Shown: positions 53,752-62,117, numbered from the stretch's first letter. The stretch is DNA of 64,000 nt from Aerococcus kribbianus (GCF_026805545.1 NZ_JAPRFR010000001.1:434001-498000), one strand, 5' to 3'. A program made the numbers and translations. The notes: generated by a model not told the origin, from the letters alone.

Positions 53752-54544
53752 GCTCGTCACCTCCTTGACGTCCTTTACCGGCTAAACGCATCATCCATTC
53801 CCCAATTGGCAAGGCAATGAAGATTGATAGATAAACAGAAATAGCGGACGAAATCACATTGGAAATACTAGCAAAGGCGGAAATTGTAGCATAATCGGCG
53901 TCAGGAACAGCCTCTTGGATAGCACCCAGACCGGCTGTCATCATGGAAGCTGATCCTGCTCCTACTGCCATAGCAGCCGACTCTGGTGAAAAGATACCTA
54001 AATCAATAAAAATAGGGGGTAAGAAAGACATCAAAATGGTTCCAAACAAAGTCCCCACAATATAACATGTCATGACCCCTTTGAATTCCATGGAACTAGG
54101 CCCATAGACATCTGAAATCAAAGCCACATTAGCTTCTCGGCCTAAGGAGTGAGTCATTCCAATAGCTTCCCGACCTAAGCCCAAAAGTAAAGCAATAGGT
54201 AAGGCTACCAAAAGGGTCCCCACATTCCCTAAGTTTTGTAATAAAAGTACCGGACCAGCGGAAATTACTGCGTCAATTGACTCACCACTAGCAACACCCA
54301 GTTTAGCTAATAACAAAAGTACCCCAATCGAAAGCATTTGCGAGGCCCCTTCTGCTTGTTTTTCTCCTAACCATTTAAAAGATTTAAATAAATAGGCAAT
54401 AATTGTAAAAATCATTGCAAATAACATTGGTAAAATAGCAACAGCCACTTGTCCTATTTGGATTGTCTTAGCTCCAATGAGTTCAGCAAGTAAACAAGCC
54501 AAAAAGACAGACAAGTGCAGTCGATAATCCCGCCATAGTTTCAT
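53738..54544 (-). CDS. DUF3100-like membrane protein
   Basis: A 268-residue protein with about eight membrane helices, starting MKLWRDYRLHLSVFLACLLA. The ATG at 54544 follows GGAGGAATTAGG; the longer frame from 54613 has no ribosome site. Two glycine-rich segments (GMTHSLGREANVALISDVYG and AMAVGAGSASMMTAGLGAIQ) look like pore or substrate-binding re-entrant loops. Overall appearance and position before an M20 peptidase gene recall the DUF3100 family, from memory rather than from a search. It probably works with the next membrane protein. Confidence 0.72.
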   Translation of the reverse strand: MKLWRDYRLHLSVFLACLLAELIGAKTIQIGQVAVAILPMLFAMIFTIIAYLFKSFKWLGEKQAEGASQMLSIGVLLLLAKLGVASGESIDAVISAGPVLLLQNLGNVGTLLVALPIALLLGLGREAIGMTHSLGREANVALISDVYGPSSMEFKGVMTCYIVGTLFGTILMSFLPPIFIDLGIFSPESAAMAVGAGSASMMTAGLGAIQEAVPDADYATISAFASISNVISSAISVYLSIFIALPIGEWMMRLAGKGRQGGDEHVSK

Positions 54545-54654
54545 CCTAATTCCTCCATTCGTCTTCTTCAAGCACATATAATTACTTCCATTATAGACAA
54601 TGCCTGAAAGCACTTCAATACGAATTAATAATAACCTACAATTGACTAAAAAAG

Positions 54655-54696
54655 CAGCAAATGTTACTCACCTTTTAAAGTATCATTTGCTGCATG
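54655..54696 (-). terminator. Terminator of the SirTM operon
   Basis: GCAGCAAATG and CATTTGCTGC form a 10-bp stem around a 20-base loop. On the minus strand it is followed by six Ts, just after the last gene of the operon. Confidence 0.82.
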
Positions 54697-54719
54697 ATCT
54701 GAAGCTGATTTATATTGAA

Positions 54720-55724
54720 TTAGAATACCTGTGCCAACAAGCTTACTGCCTCTTTACGGGCATCAATTCCTGGCATCAAAGGAATCAACAAGAGTTCATC
54801 TGCTTGGGTCTCATCAGCAATAGCATACATTTCATTAGCTACGGACTTAGCTCCACCCACTAACATCCGACTCCGGTTCTTAGCAATCTGCTCACGATCT
54901 TGGTCAGAATAATCATAGGTTTGGGCTGTTTCTAGAGAAGGAAAGGCAGAAAACTCAGCAAAATTATCCTTGCCTAGTAACCATAAATCCAAAACTTGAC
55001 CATAAGCCTGAGCTAACTCTTCGTCATCAGCCACTGCGACAAAAGGCGCCACAGACACATAAGGCTTATCTAGAAAAGCTGAGGCTTGGAATTCTTCTCG
55101 GTAAACCCGGCAAGCTTCCTTAGCTACCTGGCGTTTATTGGCTGATGCATAAGGAAAAAGCCCAAAGGTATAAGCCATCCCTAGGCGAGCTGCCATGCGA
55201 GCGGACCGGACACTAGAAGATAAGGCCCACATAAGTGGTAGACTTTTGCTCGCAGGATTCGCCTTAGCTTGAGGCTGTTCAATAGATCCTACTGCTTGAT
55301 CGAGTAGGTAAGCTTGTAGGGTTTGGATACTTTCTTCATAATCGAAGTCTGCTTTGCCCTTAGTCTCCATGGCTTTGCGCACTGCTAGGGTACCTGCTGT
55401 ATTACCTAGGCCTAAGTCTATGCGATCAGGATGAAAGGCTAACATCATCTTAAAGTTTTCTGCAACCTTCATAGGAGCATAATGCGGTAACATAACGCCT
55501 CCTGAACCAATACGAATATTTTGCGTTTGGTTGAGTAATTGGGTCATGAAAACCTCTGGACTAGAAGAAGAAAAGGCTGGCACATCATGGTGTTCAGCCA
55601 CCCAAAAACGTTGGTAGCCTAATTGGTCACAAAGTTGAGCCAGTTCAACACTATGGGCTAAAGCAGTTTCTGGGCTTTCCCCTTCATCACGTTGACCATA
55701 GTCTAATATCCCTAATTTAACCAT
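54720..55724 (-). CDS. LLM-class flavin-dependent oxidoreductase
   Basis: Luciferase-like monooxygenase or reductase of 334 residues using FMN. It starts MVKLGILDYGQRDEGES, with FWVAEHHDVPAFSSSSPEV near residue 40 and RIGSGGVMLPHYAPMKVAEN near 72, both standard for the bacterial luciferase-like (MsnO8-like) group. The ATG at 55724 follows GAAGGAGA and overlaps the lplA stop by 8 bp. Such a gene is a recurrent last member of SirTM/macrodomain operons in Staphylococcus and Streptococcus, where redox defence is the proposed context. Its substrate is unknown. Confidence 0.9.
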   Translation of the reverse strand: MVKLGILDYGQRDEGESPETALAHSVELAQLCDQLGYQRFWVAEHHDVPAFSSSSPEVFMTQLLNQTQNIRIGSGGVMLPHYAPMKVAENFKMMLAFHPDRIDLGLGNTAGTLAVRKAMETKGKADFDYEESIQTLQAYLLDQAVGSIEQPQAKANPASKSLPLMWALSSSVRSARMAARLGMAYTFGLFPYASANKRQVAKEACRVYREEFQASAFLDKPYVSVAPFVAVADDEELAQAYGQVLDLWLLGKDNFAEFSAFPSLETAQTYDYSDQDREQIAKNRSRMLVGGAKSVANEMYAIADETQADELLLIPLMPGIDARKEAVSLLAQVF

Positions 55725-56778
55725 TATTATCGTCTCCTTCATCAGGAATTTCTAATATAAAAGCGACAAATGCTTCATTGTCCATATTAGAAATATAGTC
55801 ATTGACATTATAAGGAGCAAGAGCCTCTGCAATGGCTGACTTATCCAAGGCAACTCCCAATAATGCTTCTTCTAATTTATGGACATCTTCAATACCGAAG
55901 AAATCACCCCGAATTTCTATCGCTTGAATATAGGCTTTATGAATATTTAAGCCAACATGCAAGGTACCCACACCAGAAAAACGCTGGTCAACCTGGTACT
56001 CGAAATCGCGGAAACGTCCATAATTCCAATCCCAATTATTGAAGCGCTCTGCCGCAATTTGGTCAATAGTTTGCCAGTCTTCAGGAGTAAAAATATAGCG
56101 TTTAGCTTGGTCTAAATGATCGACTTCTAACAATTCCTTGAGAATCAAATCAGAAAACTCTTCCACTGTAATGTCTTGATATTCTGGAGCTAGAGCATCA
56201 CGTAAGGTACCCACTCGTGCACGAACAGATTGAACACCATGGGAAGCAATTTTTTTCTGGTTGGGATTAAGCGCCTTTTCCATTACCTCATAATTAGGAT
56301 CGAGAAGTAGTGAAAAACCAGCATAAACCCGACCTTTAACCACACTCATAGCAGCTCCAGAAATTTTATGGCCATTAAGAGTGAGGTCGTTACGCCCTTC
56401 TTGAGTTAAGCCATCAACACCCAACTTTTCCAAAACTTTTATTATTGGTTGGTAGAGTTTTCCATAATTGCCGTATATATCGGTTTGTGACGCATTATTA
56501 AATAAGAAACAATAAGACATATTACGATCATCCAAATACAAGGCGCCACCACCAGTTTCTCGGCGCACCAAGCCAATATTATGGGCATCCATATAGGGTT
56601 GGTTGACCTCTTCGTAAGCATTTTGGTTTAAGCCAATTTGTATGGACGGATTCACCATATAAGGAAAAATAATATCATCATCTAAAAATAAAGTATCACG
56701 GACATAGGCTTGAATCGCCATCGAAGTCCCTTGATCGTAAACCCATTGGCCATCACGTATTGGTTCAATTAAATACAT
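55717..56778 (-). CDS. lplA: Lipoate--protein ligase
   Basis: Attaches lipoate (or octanoate) to lipoyl domains via lipoyl-AMP. The 353 residues contain the large catalytic domain with NPSIQIGLNQNAYEEVN, the lipoate-binding loop RRETGGGALYLDD near residue 73, and the lysine region NDLTLNGHKISGAA near 134. A smaller C-terminal accessory domain follows (about 250-340). Because it sits in the SirTM operon it is expected to act on the GcvH-L protein encoded upstream, as LplA2 does in S. aureus. The ATG at 56778 has AAAGAG upstream. Confidence 0.94.
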   Translation of the reverse strand: MYLIEPIRDGQWVYDQGTSMAIQAYVRDTLFLDDDIIFPYMVNPSIQIGLNQNAYEEVNQPYMDAHNIGLVRRETGGGALYLDDRNMSYCFLFNNASQTDIYGNYGKLYQPIIKVLEKLGVDGLTQEGRNDLTLNGHKISGAAMSVVKGRVYAGFSLLLDPNYEVMEKALNPNQKKIASHGVQSVRARVGTLRDALAPEYQDITVEEFSDLILKELLEVDHLDQAKRYIFTPEDWQTIDQIAAERFNNWDWNYGRFRDFEYQVDQRFSGVGTLHVGLNIHKAYIQAIEIRGDFFGIEDVHKLEEALLGVALDKSAIAEALAPYNVNDYISNMDNEAFVAFILEIPDEGDDNNG

Positions 56779-56799
56779 TTTTATCGCTCTTTTCTATCA

Positions 56800-57672
56800 T
56801 TAGACTATCGCATGCAAACATTGAGCAATATCATCAGTCAGCCGTAATGACTGGTCTTGAATATCGCTAGCAATTCGATAAGGTTTCTGATTCATAGTGA
56901 TATACAGGGCATTGGGATTTTCTGCGGTCCATTTTTGGAAAGGATGACGAATAAATTGTGGGGTCGTCATTCCCACACCTATTTCTAAGTATAAGATTTT
57001 CTTACCCGCATTTTCTTTTAAGAAGACTTGGTAACGATCGTTTTGATCATGCCAATCCTTATCTTCAACCATACCTTTTTGAGCATCACGTTTATTGATT
57101 TCGAAAACAGCGCCACAGTGTGGACAATGCGGAACGAGCTCAGCAGGGATACGCATATTTTCTTGTTGAGCAACCATTTTCCGAATCAAATCTTCATCTT
57201 GATAAGTTTCTTGATGGCACATGGCTGAACATTGCCACAAGCCGTACTCCCCTTGAATACGAAAAACCTTGTCCATATCAAAATCAGCCGCATAAAAGGC
57301 ATTATCTGCGTTGGTCGTTATCACATGATAGTTTTTGTCTGCTAAAATTTCTTTTAAGTCCACATAGGCTTGCCCTTGTGGCTGGTCAAAATAATTTAAG
57401 AGAGAAAAACGCGACTGAAAAGCCCAATATTCTTGAGCATCCTCAAAGTCAGCGAGGAAAGCTTGCAACATATCATAAAAATTATATTTTTCAATAAAAT
57501 CAGGAAAGGCATTCTTAAAGCGCGGACCCACATAGGTAAAGCCTGTTGCGGCTGACATTCCAGCCCCCACACCTACTACGATAGCTTCAGCTTCGGCGAT
57601 GGCTTTGGCTAATTGTTGGCTTTGAGACTCTGCATTTTGATTCAATACCATCCATGGCTTACTTTCTTGCAT
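56800..57672 (-). CDS. SirTM-class sirtuin, protein ADP-ribosyltransferase
   Basis: NAD-dependent class M sirtuin of 290 residues, expected to mono-ADP-ribosylate lipoylated GcvH-L. The NAD-binding start reads [19 protein letters not shown]. The segment that is TQNID in deacylases reads TTNADNAF here. The catalytic HG of deacylases is replaced by QG (Gln140 in FRIQGEYG), as in known SirTMs. The zinc cysteines are in WQCSAMC and PHCPHCG. These changes argue for ADP-ribosylation rather than deacylation. The ATG at 57672 follows AGAAGGAG. The macrodomain gene ends 15 bp upstream and lplA starts 22 bp downstream. Confidence 0.93.
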   Translation of the reverse strand: MQESKPWMVLNQNAESQSQQLAKAIAEAEAIVVGVGAGMSAATGFTYVGPRFKNAFPDFIEKYNFYDMLQAFLADFEDAQEYWAFQSRFSLLNYFDQPQGQAYVDLKEILADKNYHVITTNADNAFYAADFDMDKVFRIQGEYGLWQCSAMCHQETYQDEDLIRKMVAQQENMRIPAELVPHCPHCGAVFEINKRDAQKGMVEDKDWHDQNDRYQVFLKENAGKKILYLEIGVGMTTPQFIRHPFQKWTAENPNALYITMNQKPYRIASDIQDQSLRLTDDIAQCLHAIV

Positions 57673-57686
57673 TCTCTAAACTCCTT

Positions 57687-58484
57687 CTATTGTTCCAATA
57701 AGTCTTGATAGATTTCCAGGTCCTTATCCAAGAAAACATTGAAAATAACTTTCAGTGAACTATTATTTTCATTTAGATACGTTTTGACCGTTTCAATGGC
57801 AACCTGGGCAGCTTGATCGTTAGGATAATGAAATTCACCAGTTGAAATACAACAAAAAGCCAGTGATTCCAAACCTTCTTGGTCAGCTAACTGTAAACAA
57901 GACCGATAAGAAGAGGCGAGTAAGTTTTCCTTAAGCGGGGAAACGCCACCCTCATCAATATAAGGACCTACTGTATGTAGGACATATTGAGCAGGTAAAT
58001 TATAGGCTGGTGTTATTTTAGCCTTACCCATCGCTTCTTTGCGTCCTTGATTCTTAATGATCTGATGACAATCCAAACGCAATTGCATACCAGCTCGCGT
58101 ATGGATAGCATTATCAATACAATTATGATTGGCTTGGGTACAACCTAGTAAGGCAGAATTAGCCGCATTAACAATTCCATCCACTGCTAGACAAGTGATA
58201 TCTCCTTGCCAGAGATAGATTTGTTCTTGAATCGCTGTCAAATCGTCTAGGGAAACAATGTCTCGTTTGCTTAAAAGCGCTTGGAGGAGCTCATCTTGTA
58301 AACTTAAAATGTGGTTAGGAACGGCTTGAGGTGGGCGAATATTACAATAGCCACGGAAAATTTCATACTTATCTTCCCAAGTTTCATTCGGATAGCGGGA
58401 AAAATGTGATTCTACTTTAGGGTTTTCGCTGGCCAAATAGGCTATCAGCTGGTTCAATTTATCTGACAATTCTTGGTCAGTCAT
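57687..58484 (-). CDS. Zinc-dependent macrodomain ADP-ribosylglycohydrolase
   Basis: Expected to remove ADP-ribose from GcvH-L, opposing SirTM. The 265-residue protein has an N-terminal extension (about 1-85) and a macrodomain starting LWQGDITCLAVDGIVNAANS near residue 91. It carries the zinc-type insertion GCTQANHNCIDNAIH with Cys115, His120 and Cys122 as probable ligands, then YVLHTVGPYIDEGG and CISTGEFHYPNDQAAQVA. The ATG at 58484 lies behind GGGAGG; the longer frame from 58550 runs over two hairpins and has no ribosome site. It is the second gene of the operon, after gcvH-L. Confidence 0.93.
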   Translation of the reverse strand: MTDQELSDKLNQLIAYLASENPKVESHFSRYPNETWEDKYEIFRGYCNIRPPQAVPNHILSLQDELLQALLSKRDIVSLDDLTAIQEQIYLWQGDITCLAVDGIVNAANSALLGCTQANHNCIDNAIHTRAGMQLRLDCHQIIKNQGRKEAMGKAKITPAYNLPAQYVLHTVGPYIDEGGVSPLKENLLASSYRSCLQLADQEGLESLAFCCISTGEFHYPNDQAAQVAIETVKTYLNENNSSLKVIFNVFLDKDLEIYQDLLEQ

Positions 58485-58519
58485 GCTAGTCCTCCCTCTC
58501 TTAATCTCATCGACAATAC

Positions 58520-58576
58520 GAATTGAGACTGGAAAAACTTCCAGTCTCAATCCGAAATATTCCTATCCAAATAGGA
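58520..58576 (-). other. Two hairpins between gcvH-L and the macrodomain gene
   Basis: TTGAGACTGGAA pairs with TTCCAGTCTCAA, and GAGTATTCCTAT partly with ATAGGAATATT. Neither is followed by a T-run on the minus strand. They may be a weak attenuator or an mRNA-stabilising element that sets GcvH-L levels above those of the downstream enzymes. Confidence 0.5.
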
Positions 58577-58591
58577 ATACTCAGTCACATA

Positions 58592-58924
58592 TTAAGCTTC
58601 TTCTAAAGCAGAAAATTCTTCTGGATCCACATCTGTTAATTTTACCAACCAGTTTTCTTCTGCCTTGGCAGAATTTAATAAACTTGGCTCTGATACAGCC
58701 GCTTCATTTTTAGCCACAACTGTACCAGTTAAAGGACTTTGGATTTCCATAACTGTTTTAGAAGCTTCTAAGCTAGCTAAGGCATCATCTTTGTTAACAT
58801 GGTCCACTTCCATGAATTCTAAGAAACCAACTGTACCAATATCGTCTTGTAATTCAGGGGTCATTGCTACAGTGTACTCGTCGCCATTTTGGCTAACAAA
58901 TAAAAAGTTTCCACGTTTAGTCAT
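58592..58924 (-). CDS. GcvH-like lipoyl carrier protein (GcvH-L)
   Basis: Lipoyl-domain protein of 110 residues, shorter than the glycine-cleavage H protein. The lipoylated lysine is Lys56 in LEASKTVMEI. Asp27-Asp28 in MTPELQDDIGTVGFLEFM sit in the region reported to be ADP-ribosylated in homologous systems (from memory). No other glycine-cleavage genes (gcvP, gcvT) are nearby, so a stand-alone signalling or redox carrier is more likely than glycine breakdown. The ATG at 58924 follows AGGAGG, and the promoter upstream overlaps a perfect palindrome. Confidence 0.92.
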   Translation of the reverse strand: MTKRGNFLFVSQNGDEYTVAMTPELQDDIGTVGFLEFMEVDHVNKDDALASLEASKTVMEIQSPLTGTVVAKNEAAVSEPSLLNSAKAEENWLVKLTDVDPEEFSALEEA

Positions 58925-58978
58925 CTAAAATTCCTCCTATTTAATTGCGTCTGATTTGCTCTTTTTATTCTAACAGAT

Positions 58979-59007
58979 ATTATAGTAAATTACTACTGTA
59001 TCAGTAA
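58979..59007 (-). promoter_or_regulatory. Promoter of the gcvH-L/SirTM operon
   Basis: TTACTG, a 17-bp spacer and a perfect TATAAT on the minus strand, about 50 bp before the gcvH-L start. Confidence 0.7.
58994..59006. promoter_or_regulatory. Palindromic operator candidate TACTGTATCAGTA
   Basis: Perfect 5-3-5 inverted repeat TACTG-TAT-CAGTA overlapping the -35 of the operon promoter and lying in the 167-bp region shared with the divergent flavin oxidoreductase gene. A repressor bound here could control both directions. Confidence 0.5.
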
Positions 59008-59091
59008 CCAACAAAATGTGTTATAGTGAAAGAGATTAATTTAAACTATTGTAAATTGTCTTTAACTCGATACATATAGATAGGAGCGCTT

Positions 59092-60306
59092 ATGACAACA
59101 AAAAAATACCAAAGTTTATTCCAGCCAATTTCTCTTCCAAACGGCATTGAACTTGCTAACCGTTTTACCTTAAACCCTTTGACAACTAACGCCTCATCAC
59201 GAGAAGGCTATGTCACTGAAGAAGAAACGCGCTATGCTGAACGCCGTAGCCAATCTGCACCCTTACAAGTGACAACTGCTGCCTATATTGAAGACTATGC
59301 CCAATTGTTTGAGTTCGGTCCTAGTGTCCGCGATGATTCCTTTATCTATGGCTTGTCTAAATTAGCCCAAGCCATGAAAAAAGACGGTGCCAAGGCGATT
59401 CTGCAACTTACCCATGCTGGACGTTTTGCTAAAATTGCCTTAAAAGATTATGGCGTGGTATACGGACCTAGTCCTATGCACCTCAACACTCCTGTCGAAC
59501 ACGATGTCCTAGCTATGTCCAAACGAAAAATTGACCATGTTATTGAACAATACGCCCAAGCAACCCGCCGTGCAATCGAAGCCGGATTTGATGGGGTGGA
59601 GATTTCTAATGCACAACGCTTATTACCTCAACAATTCTTCTCCCCATTCTCTAACCAACGTGACGATGAATACGGTAGCCAATCCCTTGAAAACCGGGCC
59701 CGTTTCGGTGTTGAAATAATGGCTGCTGTGCAAAAAGTAATCAATGAATCAGACAAGAAAGACTTTATTCTTGGTTTCCGGGGTACCCCAGAAGAAACCC
59801 GTGGCTCTGATGTAGGCTATACCGTTGAAGAATTCAATCAGTATTTCGATTGGATGATGGAAGTTTCTAATATCCAATACTATGCCATCGCTTCATGGGG
59901 CCACGATATTTACAAAGAAAAAGCTCGCGCTGGACAAGGTAAAGGTGAATATGTCAATAAATTAGTCCACGATCACATTGCTGGTCGTGTCCCTGTCATC
60001 GCAACTGGTGGAATCAATAGTCCTGACAAGGCTTTAGAAGCGCTAGAAAACGCCGACATGGTTGGAATGTCTTCTATATTCGTCACTGAGCCAGACTTTG
60101 TTTCTAAACTCGAAGCTGGACAAGAAGAAACTATCGATCTCTCAGTCGACCTTGAAACCCTAGACGACCTGGCCATCCCGCAACGCGCCTTCAAAGACCT
60201 CGTCGAATTTATGGACTTCGGAGGCTCCCTTCCCCAAGAAAGCCGCGACGAACTTCGCCGCCTCGCCCAACAAGACACCAGCTCCTACTTCAAAGAATTT
60301 AAATGA
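59092..60306 (+). CDS. NAD(P)H-dependent flavin oxidoreductase, old yellow enzyme family
   Basis: FMN-containing TIM-barrel reductase of 404 residues. Family parts include FTLNPLTTNAS near residue 26, AKAILQLTHAGRFAK near 98, DGVEISNAQRLLPQQFFSPF near 162, and VIATGGINSPDKALEAL near 302. The usual H-G-A-H-G-Y-L motif after DGVEI reads SNAQRLL, so substrate binding must differ from classical OYEs. It is divergent from gcvH-L and shares its regulatory region. OYE-like genes accompany SirTM operons elsewhere, which supports one functional unit. The ATG at 59092 follows AGGAGCG. Confidence 0.9.
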   Translation: MTTKKYQSLFQPISLPNGIELANRFTLNPLTTNASSREGYVTEEETRYAERRSQSAPLQVTTAAYIEDYAQLFEFGPSVRDDSFIYGLSKLAQAMKKDGAKAILQLTHAGRFAKIALKDYGVVYGPSPMHLNTPVEHDVLAMSKRKIDHVIEQYAQATRRAIEAGFDGVEISNAQRLLPQQFFSPFSNQRDDEYGSQSLENRARFGVEIMAAVQKVINESDKKDFILGFRGTPEETRGSDVGYTVEEFNQYFDWMMEVSNIQYYAIASWGHDIYKEKARAGQGKGEYVNKLVHDHIAGRVPVIATGGINSPDKALEALENADMVGMSSIFVTEPDFVSKLEAGQEETIDLSVDLETLDDLAIPQRAFKDLVEFMDFGGSLPQESRDELRRLAQQDTSSYFKEFK

Positions 60307-60308
60307 TA

Positions 60309-60408
60309 GGGTGCGACAAAAGTCGTTAAGAACAGAAGCCTTGGATCAAAAGACTGTGGATAGCTATTCATATAATGCAAAAAAGGCTGGGAGAAAACTC
60401 CCAGCCTC
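60309..60408 (+). repeat. Dispersed intergenic repeat, copy B
   Basis: The head GGGTGCGACAAAAGTCG, then TTAAGAACAGAAGC, is identical to copy A. The tail AGGCTGGGAG-AAAA-CTCCCAGCCT (60384-60407) is a terminator hairpin with T-runs on the minus strand, between the oxidoreductase gene and sodA. Confidence 0.65.
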
Positions 60409-60422
60409 TGATTTTTTCACTA

Positions 60423-61024
60423 TTATTTAGCCGCTTGATAAAATTCGGCAATCTTGTCCCAGTTTACCACATCCCAAATTGCTTTAAGATAGTCTGGGCG
60501 AACGTTACGATAAGTTAAGTAATAAGCATGTTCCCAAACATCCACTCCAAAGATAGGTGTTGCACCATCCATCAAAGGATTGTCTTGGTTTGGCGTTGAA
60601 GTCAATTCCAATTCACCATCACGAACCGACAACCAGGCCCATCCTGAGCCAAATTGTCCCGCCGCTTGCGCTTGGAAATCTTCTTTGAATTGGTCTAGCT
60701 ACCAAATTTAGCTTCAATAGCAGCCAATAAATCACCACTAGGTTCAGTTTTTTCTGGACTTAAGATTTCCCAGAAGAGCGAATGGTTGTAATGGCCACCT
60801 ACATTATTACGGACTGGTGTTTGTAAGTCAGTTGGTAAGTTGTTGAAGTCTTTTAGTAAGTCTTCGGCACTTCTATCAGCGTATTCAGTACCTTCTAGAG
60901 CTTTATTCGCATTAGTGACATAAGTATTGTGGTGCTTATCATGGTGTAGGGTCATTGTTTCCTTGTCAATTGTTGGTTCTAAGGCATCGTATGCATATGG
61001 CAAATCAGGTAATGTAAAAGTCAT
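60423..61024 (-). pseudogene. sodA: Superoxide dismutase (Mn/Fe), split by a one-base deletion
   Basis: The first frame (61024 to 60695) starts [19 protein letters not shown], holds the ligands His27 ([10 protein letters not shown]) and the second His (GHYNHSLFW), and ends AKFGS at TAG. The second frame resumes at GAC (60695) with DQFKEDF, then GSGWAWL and the ligands in [10 protein letters not shown], and ends at 60423. Between AGC (60698-60700) and GAC only two bases (TA) remain where homologues have one leucine codon, so one base is missing. Both halves are otherwise fully conserved. This is either a very recent loss or a sequencing error. The ribosome site AAGGAGG is intact. Confidence 0.93.
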
Positions 61025-61176
61025 TAAGCATTCCTCCTTAAGTTGTTGTCTTTATCTTAGCAAGGGCTTACATGAGATGCAATTTATCCGCTCGATACAA
61101 GTGAGTTTTTTTCCTGACCACTTATAATTCTGTTATAATGATATTTAATAAAAATTCAATGTGGAAAGAGGATTAT

Positions 61177-61935
61177 ATGCAGATTTTTCGTATCTTTAAA
61201 AATGCCCTAATTTATTTCGAAAGAAGTACCGAAATATTTTTCTTAAATGCTAAGAAAATTTTTCTCTATATGCTATTATTGTCTGCTATTATGGCTATCC
61301 CTCCTACTATTGCAGCTAGCAATATGATGCAGACCTTTACCAATAATTTCGCCACTGTTGCGGAACGGATGCCTGATTTTCAGCTGAAAAACCAGGAAAT
61401 TCAAAATGATGATATTGACCCCTTTATTGTTAATACTGATTATGTGACCTATGCTTATGATCCTAACAATGAAAACAGCCAAAATCAGTTAAATGCTATC
61501 AATGCAAATGCCTTCAAGATTATAAATACAAAAGATCGCCTCATTCTTGATTTTGCTGACCAGAGTTATGGTTTAAACTATACTGATGATTTCACTGCTC
61601 AGCAACAAAAAGACTTATTTACAAGTATGGGGCATTTTCAGTGGGCTTATATCCCCATTGCCTTTCTAATTGTTACTTTTGGACAATTGGTCTTAGTCGC
61701 ATTCATTGCCTTACTAGCAACTATGTTCACCGCCCTGTCTAAACACAGTCGACGCCTTAAGTTAAAATTTTCTAATCGTTTCCGTTTGGTTGTCGTCCAA
61801 CTTACCGTCCCTGCAGTGGTAGTAACTATTATTAATCTATTTACCTTCTTTCCTTACCATTTTGAAATCATGCTCTTATATGCTACTATCCAAACCATTC
61901 GCCTAATGAAGCGAATTAAAGTGACTATACTATAA
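61177..61935 (+). CDS. DUF1189-like membrane protein
   Basis: A 252-residue protein with a first helix (KIFLYMLLLSAIMAIPPTIA), an extracellular loop of about 110 residues (FDDF-type segment with DQSYGLNYTDDFTAQQQK), then three more helices including FLIVTFGQLVLVAFIALLAT. This layout fits the DUF1189 family, whose function is unknown. The ATG at 61177 follows AGAGG; an in-frame ATG at 61138 has no ribosome site. It stands alone between the sodA pseudogene and dispersed repeat copy C. Confidence 0.78.
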   Translation: MQIFRIFKNALIYFERSTEIFFLNAKKIFLYMLLLSAIMAIPPTIAASNMMQTFTNNFATVAERMPDFQLKNQEIQNDDIDPFIVNTDYVTYAYDPNNENSQNQLNAINANAFKIINTKDRLILDFADQSYGLNYTDDFTAQQQKDLFTSMGHFQWAYIPIAFLIVTFGQLVLVAFIALLATMFTALSKHSRRLKLKFSNRFRLVVVQLTVPAVVVTIINLFTFFPYHFEIMLLYATIQTIRLMKRIKVTIL

Positions 61936-61956
61936 ATAAAATGCTAAATCTTATAA

Positions 61957-62111
61957 AGAGGCTGGGATAATAAATCCCAGCCTCTTTGTAAGATTTAAAG
62001 GCTCCAAAAGTCAAAACAGACTGCCTTTTCCAAAATACGAAAGATGGCTGTTTGCCATATTTCGTATTTCGGGTCCAATCCTTCTGTTCTTAACAACTTT
62101 TGCCACACCTT
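61957..62111 (-). repeat. Dispersed intergenic repeat, copy C
   Basis: On the minus strand the head AGGTGTGGCAAAAGTTG, then TTAAGAACAGAAGG, matches copies A and B with a few changes. An inner hairpin, AAATACGAAA-ATGGC with GCCAT-TTTCGTATTT, follows. The tail AAGAGGCTGGGAT-ATCCCAGCCTCTTT (61956-61986) is a bidirectional terminator for the flanking genes. Confidence 0.65.
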
Positions 62112-62117
62112 AATTAT

